Shown one piece after another: positions 18,894-28,703 of a stretch of 64,000 nucleotides of DNA (the first letter of the stretch is position 1; each line of letters starts with the position of its first letter). The position numbers and the translations under genes are program-made. The notes below the pieces were generated by a model. The model saw only the letters and a program-made list of their open reading frames with translations, was not told the origin of the DNA and searched no databases. The DNA comes from Halopseudomonas xinjiangensis (GTDB taxonomy: Bacteria; Pseudomonadota; Gammaproteobacteria; Pseudomonadales; Pseudomonadaceae). Location: NCBI GenBank assembly GCA_011050525.1, contig DRFO01000031.1, positions 1 through 64,000 of the forward strand, given 5' to 3'.

Positions 18894-20078
18894 ATGAACC
18901 CCGGCAGCTTGATCGAGCCAGGCACGCCCGCCTATCGCCGAGCCTGTCTGGCATTGGTGCTGGCCTCGCTGGTCATCTTCGCCAACCTTTATGCCCTGCA
19001 TCCCCTGCTGCCGCTGATTGCCAGGGAGTTTGGCGTGTCCACCCTGCAGGCCGGCAACGCGTTCACCATAACCAGCCTGACGCTTGGACTGTCGCTGCTG
19101 ATTCACGGTCCGCTATCCGATGCCCTGGGGCGCAAGGGCCCGTTACTCGCCGGTCTGGCTGCTACCACGCTGCTGACAGGCTGCATGGTCTTCAGCTCCG
19201 AATTCAGCACCCTTCTCTGGCTGAGGGCCGCCCTGGGTTTAGCCCTGGGCGTGCTGCCGGCGGTAGCCATCGCCTACCTTGGAGACACCATGAGCAGGAC
19301 CGCCCTGGTAGGTGCGGTGGGGCTCTACATAAGCGGCAATACCCTTGGTGGCGCGGGTGGCAGACTGATCGGCGGGTTCATCGGCGACCATCTGAGCCTC
19401 CAGGCTGTGTTCGTTTTCCTCACCGCTTTCAGCTTGTGCGGCCTAGCGCTGGTCGCCTATCTGCTACCGAAACCCGCACACTTCGTCCCCCAGCGGCTAT
19501 CACTGGGGGGTAGCCTGAAAGGATTCGCGGCCCATTTGAAAAACCCCGCTCTGCTGCCGGCGTTCGTGCTGGGCGGGTTCAATTTCATGATATTCATCAA
19601 TCTGTACACCTACCTGACTTTCCGGCTCAGCGCCCCGCCCTGGTCACTCGGATCGGGCACTCTGGGGCTGCTCTTTCTGACCTACCTTGCCGGTACTTTT
19701 TCAGCCTCGTTGTCAGGGCGCCTGTCGTTTCACCGGGCGCCCCTAGGCATGGCCGCAGGCGTCGCATTCATGATAACTGGCACCTCGCTGCTGCTCGCCA
19801 CGCAGCTATGGCTCATCATCCTGGGACTGCTATGCAATGCGTTCGGGTTTTTTCTGACGCATTCCCTAGCCAATTCGTGGATCAACCAGAAGGCTGCCTT
19901 CGGCAAGGCCAGCGCTTCTTCGCTCTATTCAGTGTTTTATTATCTGGGCGCTGCGGCTGGCATCTACTATCTGGAACCCTTCTGGCAAGGGTTCGGATGG
20001 CACGCCGTAATCGGGGCCAGCCTATTGATGTTGCTGATAAATATGGTGCTTATAGGGTATCTTTCCCGGCGCAGGTAA
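18894..20078 (+). CDS. MFS transporter (YnfM-like)
   Basis: A 394-residue major-facilitator protein with about twelve hydrophobic segments. The first loop has the MFS signature GPLSDALGRKGPLLAG near residue 75. The ATG at 18894 is chosen over a TTG at 18858. The closest recognisable group is the YnfM/arabinose-efflux-like drug and metabolite exporters, but substrate cannot be inferred. It follows apt by about 40 bp and may be read through from it. Confidence 0.85.
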   Translation: MNPGSLIEPGTPAYRRACLALVLASLVIFANLYALHPLLPLIAREFGVSTLQAGNAFTITSLTLGLSLLIHGPLSDALGRKGPLLAGLAATTLLTGCMVFSSEFSTLLWLRAALGLALGVLPAVAIAYLGDTMSRTALVGAVGLYISGNTLGGAGGRLIGGFIGDHLSLQAVFVFLTAFSLCGLALVAYLLPKPAHFVPQRLSLGGSLKGFAAHLKNPALLPAFVLGGFNFMIFINLYTYLTFRLSAPPWSLGSGTLGLLFLTYLAGTFSASLSGRLSFHRAPLGMAAGVAFMITGTSLLLATQLWLIILGLLCNAFGFFLTHSLANSWINQKAAFGKASASSLYSVFYYLGAAAGIYYLEPFWQGFGWHAVIGASLLMLLINMVLIGYLSRRR

Positions 20079-20190
20079 CGTCTCGCTGGACGCGCTCCCC
20101 GGGGATGCTTATCATCGCTGCACATAATAAAAATTGCGTTTTACCGCGCCCCTGGTGCCGTGCAAAACGTCAGGTTGAGGAATTGCAGGC

Positions 20191-20838
20191 ATGCCGATAC
20201 TGACCCTGCCGCCGGACACACGGCTGCTATTGATTGATGATCATCAGATATATCTGGACGGCCTTAGCCTGACGCTAGCCAACCTCTGTGAAAACGTAAC
20301 CCTGGATCACGCCCGCAACGCCAGTGAGGCAGAACAGCTGGTCCGGCAGCACACCTTCGACCTGATTCTGCTGGATTTGCAGCTCCCAGACTGTAGCGGG
20401 CTCGCCCTGCTCCAGAAGCTTCGTGAAATAGATTCCCTTGTACCTATTGCGATGCTTACCGCGAGCACCAGCCCCAGCGACATGGATGCCGCATTGCAGT
20501 TAGGCGCGGCGGGATTCATCAGCAAAACCGCCGATGGCCAGATGTTGCTTGATGCCGCTACCCGGCTCCTGTTTGGCGAGCAGGTAGTCATTTCTGCGGA
20601 AAACCAGCCGCTGGACCGCGTGAGCAATGCCAAGGAACTCGGCGTAACACCCAGGCAACTGGAAATTCTCGATCTGCTTGCAGAAGGATTGCCCAACAAG
20701 GTGATCTGCATGCGGCTGACGCTGTCGGAAGACACAGTCAAAACGCATCTCAAGGCGCTTTTTTCGACCTTGTGCTGCCATAACCGAACTGAGTGTGTGA
20801 ATAACGCTCGCCGGCTCGGACTGATCAGCTTTCAGTAG
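20191..20838 (+). CDS. LuxR/NarL-family response regulator
   Basis: A 215-residue two-component response regulator. The receiver domain (about 10-130) has the acidic pair IDD at 15-17, phosphoacceptor Asp62 in LLDLQLPDCSG and a Lys near residue 112. The C-terminal LuxR-type helix-turn-helix is at about residues 150-210 (TPRQLEILDLLAEGLPNKVICMRL, SEDTVKTHLKALF). It converges on the neighbouring hybrid kinase and overlaps it by 14 bp, which suggests, but does not prove, a cognate pair. Confidence 0.92.
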   Translation: MPILTLPPDTRLLLIDDHQIYLDGLSLTLANLCENVTLDHARNASEAEQLVRQHTFDLILLDLQLPDCSGLALLQKLREIDSLVPIAMLTASTSPSDMDAALQLGAAGFISKTADGQMLLDAATRLLFGEQVVISAENQPLDRVSNAKELGVTPRQLEILDLLAEGLPNKVICMRLTLSEDTVKTHLKALFSTLCCHNRTECVNNARRLGLISFQ

Positions 20839-22618
20839 CAGCTACCATCAGCTTCTGGACCATACGCCGCAGACGGGCCGGCAGAACCGGTTTGTAGATG
20901 ACGCCCACATCGGCCAGGCGCGCGGCCTCCAGCAGGCTTTCGCTGGTATCGGCGGTCACCAGCGCTGCCGGGCCGCCGTATAACCCTTCAGCACGCAACT
21001 TGTGGATGAGATCCAGGCCATCCATCTGCCCTTCCAGTCGGAAATCCGACAACAACAGATCCACCGGTTGCTGTTCCAGCCCGTGCAATGCCTGCTCGGC
21101 CGTCTCGTAGCTGACTACCTCACATCCCCATTGACGCAGCAAGGTTTCGGTAGCCTCCCGATTGATACGGTCATTCTCCACCAGACCGACCAGACCATTG
21201 ATTACCTTAACTGCCGGCTCCCGAAGCTCCCTGGGCTCTTCCTTCCACACCCCAGCCGGTACTTCGAACCAAAAGCGGGCACCCTGACCTGGCGCCGAGT
21301 GGATTCCTGAAGGATAGTCGAGAAGACGCAGCAGTTGGCGGCAGATCGACAATCCCAGACCCACGCCCTTGTCTAGGGTTCGGGCGGGGTTATGCAACTG
21401 AGTGAACTCTTCGAAAATACGTCCCTGGTCCGCTTCATCCAGCCCACAACCGTTGTCGACTATGGCTATTCGGGCAAAGGATCCCTCACGGCTGACCTCT
21501 ACGCGTACGTCGGTCGCATTTGCATGAATCAATGCATTATTGAGGTAATTGCGCACGAGTCGTTCCAGCAACACCGGATCGGCATGCACGGCACTGTGTT
21601 TCGGACAGACCAATTGCATGCGGATATCACGCTCACGTGCACTGGCCACCAGCGTACCTATTAATCGCCGTAACCATGGTTGCAGATTGAACGTACGCAA
21701 CTGAGGGGTGACCATGCCGACGCTCAAACGGGAAATATCCAGCAGCGAGTTGAGCATGGCCTGCAACAGATGCGTCGAGTCGCCCAGCCGCTTTACCGTT
21801 AACCGCGACTCCGGCTCAGTAACCCGCTCGTCAAGATGTTGAATGAACAGCGACATGGCATGCAGCGGCTGGCGCAGGTCATGGCTGGCGGTCGCGAGAA
21901 AACGCGTTTTACTTTGGCTCTCGCTTTCAGCCCGGGCGCGCGCCGCCTCCAGTAGACATTCGTTCAGGTAAGCGCTGCGCATCATGTATTCATAGATATA
22001 GGCACCCAGACTGCCAATCGCTGCGAAGGAGCCCAGGAACAGCTGGGCCGAGATAAGTTGGTAGCGCGAAGCGCCAAGCAGAAACTCGGTGATGAGATAA
22101 CAGAAAACGATGATCCAGGAACCCACGACCGCGTGGCGCATCGGCAAACCGAGCAGGAAAAACCCGGCTAACAGCACCAGATAAAGACCGTCATGGCTTA
22201 CCGGAACCGGCGTGGTAACTAGCCGGCTGGCCCCAATAACCATAATGACCATCAAGCCCGAACAGACATAGCCTACATTCATGGCGACGAATGCCCTGCC
22301 GGGAGCGATTCGACCTGGCCTGCACGCATACCAGAGAATCGAGATCACCATGACCATTACCATCACCCGAATCGGCACAGTGTGTTGGTGAATGGCCTCT
22401 GGGAGAAAGGCGAGGTCAACCCACATGAATAGCGGCATGAAGCAAACTGTAGAGCAGGCCACAACGCCCGCCCTGCTCGACATCTTTCCATGTAGATAAT
22501 CGAGAAACCCCGGCTCGAGTTGTGGGTTGAAGCGCAGGCTGGCCAGCTTGCCTTGCTGTGCTATGACAGTCGGCTCGTCCACAGGTAGGGTTTGACTGGA
22601 AGAGTTGCTAACCTGCAT
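20825..22618 (-). CDS. Hybrid sensor histidine kinase with C-terminal receiver
   Basis: A 597-residue membrane-bound kinase. About six hydrophobic segments (residues 52-210) form an integral-membrane sensor without a large periplasmic domain. HisKA follows, with the phospho-accepting His246 in TASHDLRQPLHAM, then the HATPase domain (N-box YLNNALIHANATDV; G-boxes VDNGCGLDEAD and GVGLGLSI), and a C-terminal receiver with Asp in LLLSDFRLEG. The DLRQPLHAM type is common in proteobacterial hybrid kinases paired with LuxR regulators. Signal unknown. Confidence 0.92.
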   Translation of the reverse strand: MQVSNSSSQTLPVDEPTVIAQQGKLASLRFNPQLEPGFLDYLHGKMSSRAGVVACSTVCFMPLFMWVDLAFLPEAIHQHTVPIRVMVMVMVISILWYACRPGRIAPGRAFVAMNVGYVCSGLMVIMVIGASRLVTTPVPVSHDGLYLVLLAGFFLLGLPMRHAVVGSWIIVFCYLITEFLLGASRYQLISAQLFLGSFAAIGSLGAYIYEYMMRSAYLNECLLEAARARAESESQSKTRFLATASHDLRQPLHAMSLFIQHLDERVTEPESRLTVKRLGDSTHLLQAMLNSLLDISRLSVGMVTPQLRTFNLQPWLRRLIGTLVASARERDIRMQLVCPKHSAVHADPVLLERLVRNYLNNALIHANATDVRVEVSREGSFARIAIVDNGCGLDEADQGRIFEEFTQLHNPARTLDKGVGLGLSICRQLLRLLDYPSGIHSAPGQGARFWFEVPAGVWKEEPRELREPAVKVINGLVGLVENDRINREATETLLRQWGCEVVSYETAEQALHGLEQQPVDLLLSDFRLEGQMDGLDLIHKLRAEGLYGGPAALVTADTSESLLEAARLADVGVIYKPVLPARLRRMVQKLMVAATES

Positions 22619-22774
22619 GTGCCACCATCCGATCCAAGGGTTTTTGACCAGCGTTTTTATATCAGTCAGTAATATCGAGACTTTCGTCGTAAATAAATTA
22701 ATTTAAAAACAGCATTTTACTTTGGACTTTTAGCGCTATGCTTCAGGAAAGCCAATAAGTAGCAGGATGCCACT

Positions 22775-23347
22775 GTGACAGCAAGTGCCACTACCCTGAC
22801 GCCCTCCAGCGCTACCGACCTCGGCGAAGACCATTTGCCGAGCAGGCCTGCCAGCATAACAGCGCTGATGGCTGTGCAGACGTTACGGAGCACGGTAATT
22901 CGCCCGACCCTGACCTTCCTCGGCGTCAATTTGCTGGCCGCCGAAAATCTGGTGCTGGGCACGCTACTCGCGACCTCCAGATTGCCGCTGGAATGTCGCC
23001 TGGCCAACGCCATTGGACCTTTCGCCATTCCTACCGAGCTGCATACGGAGTTGTGGGATGGTTATCTGGCGCAGCAGCCCGACCAGGCCAGCCTGATTCG
23101 GGGCCTGGCCAGTCAGCATTGTTTTCTACAGAATCCGCACGCGGAGCTCGGCTACAACCTGGCCTACGCCACCGCCATCGCCTGGTTGATCTATCAACGT
23201 CAGGGCGTTTGTCTGCACCCCCAGGCCACTCTTGCCGAACTGTCTCGCATCTGGCAAACGGCTTATCCCCATAGGGGCGGACGGGCCGTTGACTTCATGG
23301 ATGCCTGGGCTAGTGCCAGCGCAAGCGAGCTGCTGTTCACCGCCTGA
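22775..23347 (+). CDS. Hypothetical protein resembling a phage-type structural or lysis-associated family
   Basis: A 190-residue protein with a GTG start at 22775 (ATG at 22868 is an alternative). I recognise only a loose pattern: VIRPTLTFLGV..AAENLVLGTLL, IGPFAIPTELHTELWDGYL, YNLAYATAIAWLIYQRQGVCL, and a closing IWQTAYPHRGG. This spacing recalls a family of phage-encoded proteins with an 'RPTL...AAE.LVLGTA...GP.GI.Q..P.TH.DIW' layout, but with the usual ES and Q residues changed. A domesticated or degenerate phage gene is an inference. The overlapping minus-strand frame at 22717-23028 was judged a shadow. Confidence 0.55.
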   Translation: MTASATTLTPSSATDLGEDHLPSRPASITALMAVQTLRSTVIRPTLTFLGVNLLAAENLVLGTLLATSRLPLECRLANAIGPFAIPTELHTELWDGYLAQQPDQASLIRGLASQHCFLQNPHAELGYNLAYATAIAWLIYQRQGVCLHPQATLAELSRIWQTAYPHRGGRAVDFMDAWASASASELLFTA

Positions 23348-23440
23348 TCAATACCTTGTCATCATGGGCAACCAGTCAGCTTGACCGCACCGCACAGCGA
23401 CACCATGCTTGGATCATCCGTCAACTACCCGCTGGAGTCC

Positions 23441-24478
23441 ATGATGCCCCAAGCTTCCCACGTCAACCGCCAGATATTGCTTGCCTCACGCCCCGTGGGT
23501 GCACCCCGCCCAGAAAATTTCAGCCTGGTAGAAAATCCGGTTCCTGAACCCGGCCCTGGGCAGATGTTGCTGCGGGCGCTATGGATGTCGCTGGACCCTT
23601 ACATGCGCGGCCGCATGAGCGATGCCAAATCCTATTCAGATCCCGTGCCGGTAGGCGGCGTAATGACCTGCGGCGCCGTATGCAGGGTGGAAAAGTCGAA
23701 CCTCGATGGCTACCAGACCGGTGACCTGGTGATGTCCTATACCGCGGGCTGGCAGGATTACTCGATCTCCAACGGCGCCATGGTTTTCAAGCAGGACCCG
23801 AACATGGCCCATCCTTCCCAGGCGCTCGGAGTGCTGGGCATGCCCGGCTTCACCGGCTACATGGGGTTGCTGGATATAGGCCAACCGAAGGCTGGCGAGA
23901 CAGTCGTGGTGGCTGCCGCTACCGGCCCGGTCGGTGCGGTTGTTGGGCAGGTTGCCAAGCTCAAGGGTTGCCGTGTGGTAGGTATCGCCGGCGGCAGGGA
24001 AAAATGCGAATACGCCGTCCGGGAACTTGGTTTCGACGCATGCCTCGATCACAAGCAGGACAGCCTGGCCCAGGAGCTGGAACAGGCGTGCCCGAACGGC
24101 ATCGACGTCTATTTCGAGAATGTGGGGGGCAAGGTGTTCGATGCGGTAATGCCGTTGCTGAATCCTCACGCCCGCGTCCCGGTGTGCGGACTCATCGCCC
24201 AGTACAACGCCACCTCGCTCCCGGAGGGACCTGATCGCCTGCCACAGCTGATGCGGCTACTGCTGAGCCAACGCATCCGCATGCAGGCATTTATCATCTT
24301 TGATAATTACGGACCGCATTACCCGGAATTTCTGAAGGTGATGACCCCCTGGGTGCGCGACGGAAAGGTCAAGGTTAAGGAGGACGTGGTAGAAGGCCTG
24401 GAAAACGCGCCAGAAGCCTTCATGGGCCTGTTGGAAGGGAAGAACTTCGGCAAGCTGGTGGTTAAGATAGCCGATTGA
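23441..24478 (+). CDS. NADP-dependent zinc-free MDR oxidoreductase (CurA/PTGR family)
   Basis: A 345-residue medium-chain reductase that reduces alpha,beta-unsaturated carbonyl compounds with NADPH. The start at 23441 has GGAG six bases upstream; 23381 is a longer alternative. Visible features are an N-terminal catalytic fold with LWMSLDPYMRGRMSD, the nucleotide-binding segment AAATGPVGAVVGQVAKLKGC with GIAGGREKCEY, and VYFENVGGKVFDAVMPLL. There is no structural zinc-binding cysteine cluster. It is followed 18 bp later by ybaK. Confidence 0.9.
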   Translation: MMPQASHVNRQILLASRPVGAPRPENFSLVENPVPEPGPGQMLLRALWMSLDPYMRGRMSDAKSYSDPVPVGGVMTCGAVCRVEKSNLDGYQTGDLVMSYTAGWQDYSISNGAMVFKQDPNMAHPSQALGVLGMPGFTGYMGLLDIGQPKAGETVVVAAATGPVGAVVGQVAKLKGCRVVGIAGGREKCEYAVRELGFDACLDHKQDSLAQELEQACPNGIDVYFENVGGKVFDAVMPLLNPHARVPVCGLIAQYNATSLPEGPDRLPQLMRLLLSQRIRMQAFIIFDNYGPHYPEFLKVMTPWVRDGKVKVKEDVVEGLENAPEAFMGLLEGKNFGKLVVKIAD

Positions 24479-24496
24479 GAACTCCAGGAAGTATCG

Positions 24497-24970
24497 ATGA
24501 CACCTGCTACCAAAGCATTGGACAAGGCAAGGATCCCCTACCGTCTCCACCGCTACCAGCATGACCCCGATGCCGAGTCGTACGGCGGCGAAGCGGCCGA
24601 GAAGCTTGGGCTTGAACCGACCCAGGTATTCAAGACGCTGATAGCCGCGACGGAGACAGGCGAACTGCTGGTGGCGATAGTCCCGGTGAATGGCACGCTC
24701 GATCTAAAGGCCCTGGCGACGGCAGCGGATGCAAAAAAAGCTACCATGGCTGACCCTGCCGCCGCGCAGCGCAGCACCGGTTATCTGCTGGGCGGTATCA
24801 GCCCGATGGGTCAGAAAAAGCGCCTGCGCACCTTCATTGACGAAAGTGGTCGTCAGTTGACCCAGGTCTTCGTTAGTGGCGGACGCCGTGGCCTGGAAAT
24901 AGAGCTGGCGCCAGTTGATCTTGCCACTCAGACCAATGGACTATTTGCCGTCATAGCACGTACCAATTGA
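24497..24970 (+). CDS. ybaK: Cys-tRNA(Pro)/Cys-tRNA(Cys) deacylase YbaK
   Basis: A 157-residue editing factor that hydrolyses mischarged Cys-tRNA(Pro). It shows the YbaK/EbsC order: TPATKALDKARIPYRLHRYQHD at the N-terminus, GLEPTQVFKTLIAA, the catalytic Lys region VAIVPVNGTLDLKALA, and the C-terminal GGISPMGQKKRLRTFID. Length is normal. It may be co-transcribed with the upstream reductase. Confidence 0.94.
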   Translation: MTPATKALDKARIPYRLHRYQHDPDAESYGGEAAEKLGLEPTQVFKTLIAATETGELLVAIVPVNGTLDLKALATAADAKKATMADPAAAQRSTGYLLGGISPMGQKKRLRTFIDESGRQLTQVFVSGGRRGLEIELAPVDLATQTNGLFAVIARTN

Positions 24971-25010
24971 CCATAAAGCGGCCCGAGAATAACAAGAGGA
25001 ATAATAACGA

Positions 25011-26492
25011 ATGGGACATTTCATTCTGGCCATCGACCAGGGCACAACCAGCAGCCGCGCGATGGTATTCAACGACGAGGCGTATCCCATCGCCGTAGCC
25101 CAACGGGAGTTCCGGCAGTATTTCCCCCAGGATGGCTGGGTTGAACACGACGGGGAAGAAATTTGGAGCAGTACCTTGGCGGTATGCCGTGAGGTGCTGG
25201 AGAAGTCCAAGCTCCAGGCGCAGGACATCACCGCCATCGGCATTACCAATCAGCGCGAAACCACGCTGCTATGGGACGCAGAAACTGGCGAGCTGCTGCA
25301 CCACGCCATTGTCTGGCAGGATCGCCGCACCGCTGCCTTTTGTAGCGAACTGCAGGCCGCCGGGTATGAAGAAATGGTCACTGAGCATACCGGCTTATTG
25401 ATTGACCCCTACTTTTCCGGGACCAAATTGCGCTGGCTACTGGACCACGTCGACAACGCCCGCGAGCGAGCCGAGCAGGGCAAGCTTCGTTTCGGCACCG
25501 TGGACACCTTTCTGCTGTGGCGTTTGACCGGCGGCAAGGCTCACCGCACCGACGCCACCAACGCTTCACGCACCCTGCTGTTCAACATCCATACCCAGGA
25601 CTGGGATGACGAGATGCTAAAGCTGCTCGACGTTCCCCGCAGCCTGCTTCCGGAGATCATGGACAACGCAGCGGACTTCGGCGAAACCGATCCTGCGCTA
25701 TTGGGAAGCGCCATCCCAATCGCAGCCATGGCGGGCGACCAACAGGCCGCACTGATCGGTCAAACCTGTTTTCAGCCAGGCATGGTCAAGAGCACCTACG
25801 GAACCGGCTGCTTCATGATAATGAACACCGGCGAGACACCGGTCAGTTCCAGCCATCGACTGCTGACCACCGTGGGTTACCGCCTCAAGGGCAAAACCAC
25901 CTATGCGCTCGAAGGCAGCATTTTCGTTGCCGGCGCCGCCATACAGTGGCTGCGCGATGGATTGAAGCTGATCAAGGATGCAGGCGAAACCGAAGCCCTG
26001 GCCGAACAGACCGGCGACCAGTGCGGAGTGTATCTGGTGCCGGCGTTTACCGGTCTGGGCGCGCCCTATTGGGATCCCAAGGCCCGCGGTGCCATCTTCG
26101 GGCTGACCAGAGATACCGGTATCGCCGAGATCGTCACAGCCGGCCTGCAATCGGTGTGCTTCCAGACCCGCGACCTGCTCGACGCCATGACTGCAGACGG
26201 CGGCCAGAGCACCGCCGCGCTGCGCGTCGATGGCGGCATGGTGGTGAACAACTGGGTCGTTCAGTCACTCGCCAACATTCTCGGCGTCAGTGTGGACCGC
26301 CCCCGAATCACCGAAACCACGGCACTGGGCGTCGCCTATCTGGCGGGATTGCAGACCGGTCTGTTTGCAAACCTTGAAGCCATCTCCGAACGCTGGAGCT
26401 GCGAGCGCACCTTCGAAGCCGCCATGCCCGAGGCAAAGCGGGACGAGTTGTACAAGGGCTGGGTGGATGCCGTGCGGCGGGTGCGGGAGTAG
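25011..26492 (+). CDS. glpK: Glycerol kinase
   Basis: This enzyme phosphorylates glycerol to glycerol 3-phosphate with ATP in the cytosol. The 493-residue FGGY-family protein opens with [16 protein letters not shown] (phosphate loop) and contains [10 protein letters not shown], the catalytic segment [23 protein letters not shown] and [18 protein letters not shown] clear AGAGGAA site precedes the ATG at 25011. There is no glpF, glpD or glpR beside it in this window, unlike the usual glp cluster. Confidence 0.97.
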   Translation: MGHFILAIDQGTTSSRAMVFNDEAYPIAVAQREFRQYFPQDGWVEHDGEEIWSSTLAVCREVLEKSKLQAQDITAIGITNQRETTLLWDAETGELLHHAIVWQDRRTAAFCSELQAAGYEEMVTEHTGLLIDPYFSGTKLRWLLDHVDNARERAEQGKLRFGTVDTFLLWRLTGGKAHRTDATNASRTLLFNIHTQDWDDEMLKLLDVPRSLLPEIMDNAADFGETDPALLGSAIPIAAMAGDQQAALIGQTCFQPGMVKSTYGTGCFMIMNTGETPVSSSHRLLTTVGYRLKGKTTYALEGSIFVAGAAIQWLRDGLKLIKDAGETEALAEQTGDQCGVYLVPAFTGLGAPYWDPKARGAIFGLTRDTGIAEIVTAGLQSVCFQTRDLLDAMTADGGQSTAALRVDGGMVVNNWVVQSLANILGVSVDRPRITETTALGVAYLAGLQTGLFANLEAISERWSCERTFEAAMPEAKRDELYKGWVDAVRRVRE

Positions 26493-26732
26493 TTTCCTTA
26501 CCTGAAACCGCAGCTGTGCGATGTTAAGCGCTTTGCAGCAAGGGTTGCAGAAACCATTCCGCATAGCGTGATATCCAGAGTGGATTTCTGGCTCGCCATT
26601 TTGCAATGGACCACCCGGTGTACGAGCTTGCAACATTGTGGCGTTCTGATACGGTGAATGAAGATTGGCGTCCTGCCGATCTTTATCTCCTTACCTTTGA
26701 TAACTTTTCCGCGAGGAGTAGTGCCCGAACCC

Positions 26733-27140
26733 ATGAACAAGTCCCCTGCAATCGTGATGACCCAGCTCGACATCCAGCGCCTGGACAAGGTGTTGGCAGG
26801 CCTGGAGGCCCCCATCGATCTTCTGGAATCCCTGGAGGAAGAAATGCTGCGCGCCAAGGTGGTGAGCCACAAGCGGGTCAAACCCAACGTGGTAACCATG
26901 AATTCAACGGTGCGTTTCATTGATGAAGCGAACGGGAAGGAGTTAGTGCTGACGCTCGTCTATCCAGAACAGGCCGGCAGACCTGGAACGGTGTCCGTGC
27001 TGGCCCACGTCGGAACCGCCTTGCTGGGGCTTGCGGTAGGGCAAAGCATCAGCTGGAAAGGCCCCAATGGCCGCCCGCTCAAGCTCAAGGTGATCGACGT
27101 GCTCTACCAGCCTGAAGCTAACGGGGATTATCATCTGTGA
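26733..27140 (+). CDS. rnk: Nucleoside diphosphate kinase regulator Rnk
   Basis: A 135-residue protein of the Rnk/GreA-C-terminal family, which interacts with RNA polymerase and in Pseudomonas affects NDP-kinase levels. An N-terminal coiled-coil (DIQRLDKVLAGLEAP) precedes the GreA-like domain (TMNSTVRFIDEANGKELVLTLVYPEQ, LGLAVGQSISWKGPNG). The start is uncertain: ATG at 26733 has GAGGAG 14 bases upstream, while GTG at 26721 is too close to the same site. Confidence 0.88.
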   Translation: MNKSPAIVMTQLDIQRLDKVLAGLEAPIDLLESLEEEMLRAKVVSHKRVKPNVVTMNSTVRFIDEANGKELVLTLVYPEQAGRPGTVSVLAHVGTALLGLAVGQSISWKGPNGRPLKLKVIDVLYQPEANGDYHL

Positions 27141-27166
27141 ATCACTAAGCCGTTGCCTCGATGCGG

Positions 27167-27688
27167 TTACAACATCCGCTTCAGGATGCCGTCACGCTTG
27201 ACGAAGTGATGTAACAGCGCAATACCGGTATGTCCTACCACCAGGATCAGCAGCAACCAGGCCAGCGGAGAATGCAAGCTGCCGAGTGTTGATGCCCAGG
27301 CAATTTCATCACCCTTGGCGATCAGTTGAATACCGAATGGCGTCAGACCGTAACCGTTACCCACCATGACCATGACTCCGCTCAGAGGCATCAGCAGCAT
27401 CGCCGCATAGAGCAGGAAATGACCACCCTTTACCAGAAGTGCGGTGGCCGGATCATGCTCCGGTCGCTGCGGGCGCTGCTTCAGTGCCCAGCCAATACGC
27501 AGCACAATCAGCACCAGCAGCAACGTACCGATGGATACATGCCAGGGCACCAGCGTCTGGCCGATCCAATGTTCACCCTCGGCAATGCGGTCACCGATTT
27601 TCATCAGTTGCCAACCGATGAGAACGGTCATTACCCAGTGGAAAAGCCAGCTTATCCGGCCGTAACGCTCTTTTGAGTCGCTGATCAT
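27167..27688 (-). CDS. Cytochrome b561 family protein
   Basis: A 173-residue, four-helix membrane cytochrome b of the CybB type that moves electrons between the quinone pool and unknown partners. Heme-binding histidines are visible in ISWLFHWVMTVL (helix I), PWHVSIGTLLL (helix II), GGHFLLYAAMLLMPLSGVMV (helix III) and LLILVVGHTGIALLHHFV (helix IV). It is downstream of the LigB-type dioxygenase gene, separated by 75 bp, and convergent with rnk. Confidence 0.92.
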   Translation of the reverse strand: MISDSKERYGRISWLFHWVMTVLIGWQLMKIGDRIAEGEHWIGQTLVPWHVSIGTLLLVLIVLRIGWALKQRPQRPEHDPATALLVKGGHFLLYAAMLLMPLSGVMVMVGNGYGLTPFGIQLIAKGDEIAWASTLGSLHSPLAWLLLILVVGHTGIALLHHFVKRDGILKRML

Positions 27689-27763
27689 GTGCTTACTCCT
27701 CTACTGCTTCAGTAGTGGTAAAAATCTGTGGGTACAGTAATCGCAGTAGTCCAAACGATTGTC

Positions 27764-28594
27764 TTAACCGAAACGGAAAGCCGACTGGGTGGTTTCCATA
27801 ACCCGTTCCGAATAGACCCTTCGCCCGGCCGAAAGGCCGCCCGCCCCGGCAGCGACCAACAACGGTAACAGATGTTCTTCACCACCGTGCGGATGACAGT
27901 CACGGGCATGGGGGGCCTGCTCCCAGTGCTCAAGTAAGGCGTCACGTTGTGCAGACTCACTTTCTACTGCGGTGGTCAGCCAGCTGTCGAAGGCGTCTGA
28001 TGGCTGGCCAAAGCGTGCATCGCCAAAGCCGCGCATGTTGTGAAAGCTCATGCCGCTGCCAATGATCAATACGCCCTCCTCTCTCAATGACGCCAGCGCC
28101 TTGCCCGCTTCGAGGTGGACGCGTGGATTCAAGTTCTGGTGCAGCGAGAGTTGCACTACGGGAATATCCGCGCCGGGAAACATCAGTTTCAGCGGGATGA
28201 ACATCCCATGATCGAACCCGCGCTCCGTGTCCATTTGCGAATCAATACCTGCCTGTTTGAGCAGGTGCGTGATGCGCTCCGCGAGCCCCGGGCTGCCTTG
28301 TGCCGGATAGGCCAGCTCGTAAGTGTGCGGCGGAAACCCATGATAATCATAGATCAGCCCGGGATTGGTACCGCCAGTCACGCTGAAGCTGGATTCAAGC
28401 CAGTGCCCGGACACCAACACAATCGCGTTGGGCCGCGCTGGGAGAGTGTCCGCCACGCCTTTGAGAAAGGAGGCCAAGCGGTTCCAGGTGTTGACCGGGT
28501 TCCAGTCCATAAAAAAACAGGGTCCCGCGCCATGCGGAACGAACAGCACTGGCATCGGAGTTCGACCGGTTGTAGCAGCACTAGTGTCAGTCAT
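27764..28594 (-). CDS. DODA/LigB-type extradiol aromatic-ring-opening dioxygenase
   Basis: A 276-residue class III extradiol dioxygenase-like protein (4,5-DOPA dioxygenase/YgiD group). Putative metal-binding residues are visible: His21 in LFVPHGAGP, His64 in VLVSGHWLES, FDHGMFIPLKLMFP, and the C-terminal His in GEEHLLPLLVA. The true substrate is unknown; the group acts on catechol-like diols. A LysR gene is divergent with a 109-bp intergenic region, suggesting that the LysR protein controls it. A second, ligand-depleted relative is found at 37400-38134. Confidence 0.88.
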   Translation of the reverse strand: MTDTSAATTGRTPMPVLFVPHGAGPCFFMDWNPVNTWNRLASFLKGVADTLPARPNAIVLVSGHWLESSFSVTGGTNPGLIYDYHGFPPHTYELAYPAQGSPGLAERITHLLKQAGIDSQMDTERGFDHGMFIPLKLMFPGADIPVVQLSLHQNLNPRVHLEAGKALASLREEGVLIIGSGMSFHNMRGFGDARFGQPSDAFDSWLTTAVESESAQRDALLEHWEQAPHARDCHPHGGEEHLLPLLVAAGAGGLSAGRRVYSERVMETTQSAFRFG

Positions 28595-28703
28595 GATCTT
28601 GTCCTCGTTCTCGTTATCTCATGTGTTGAAGTATGATTTATTCTGAGAAGGTTAAGAACAAGCCAAAAGACGCCAATACTTCTTACTGCCAGTAGGAGAT
28701 ATT

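Noticed and set aside
22717-23028. 103-codon minus-strand frame with hydrophobic C-terminus
   Set aside because: It overlaps the better-supported 22775 plus-strand gene and lacks a recognisable start site.
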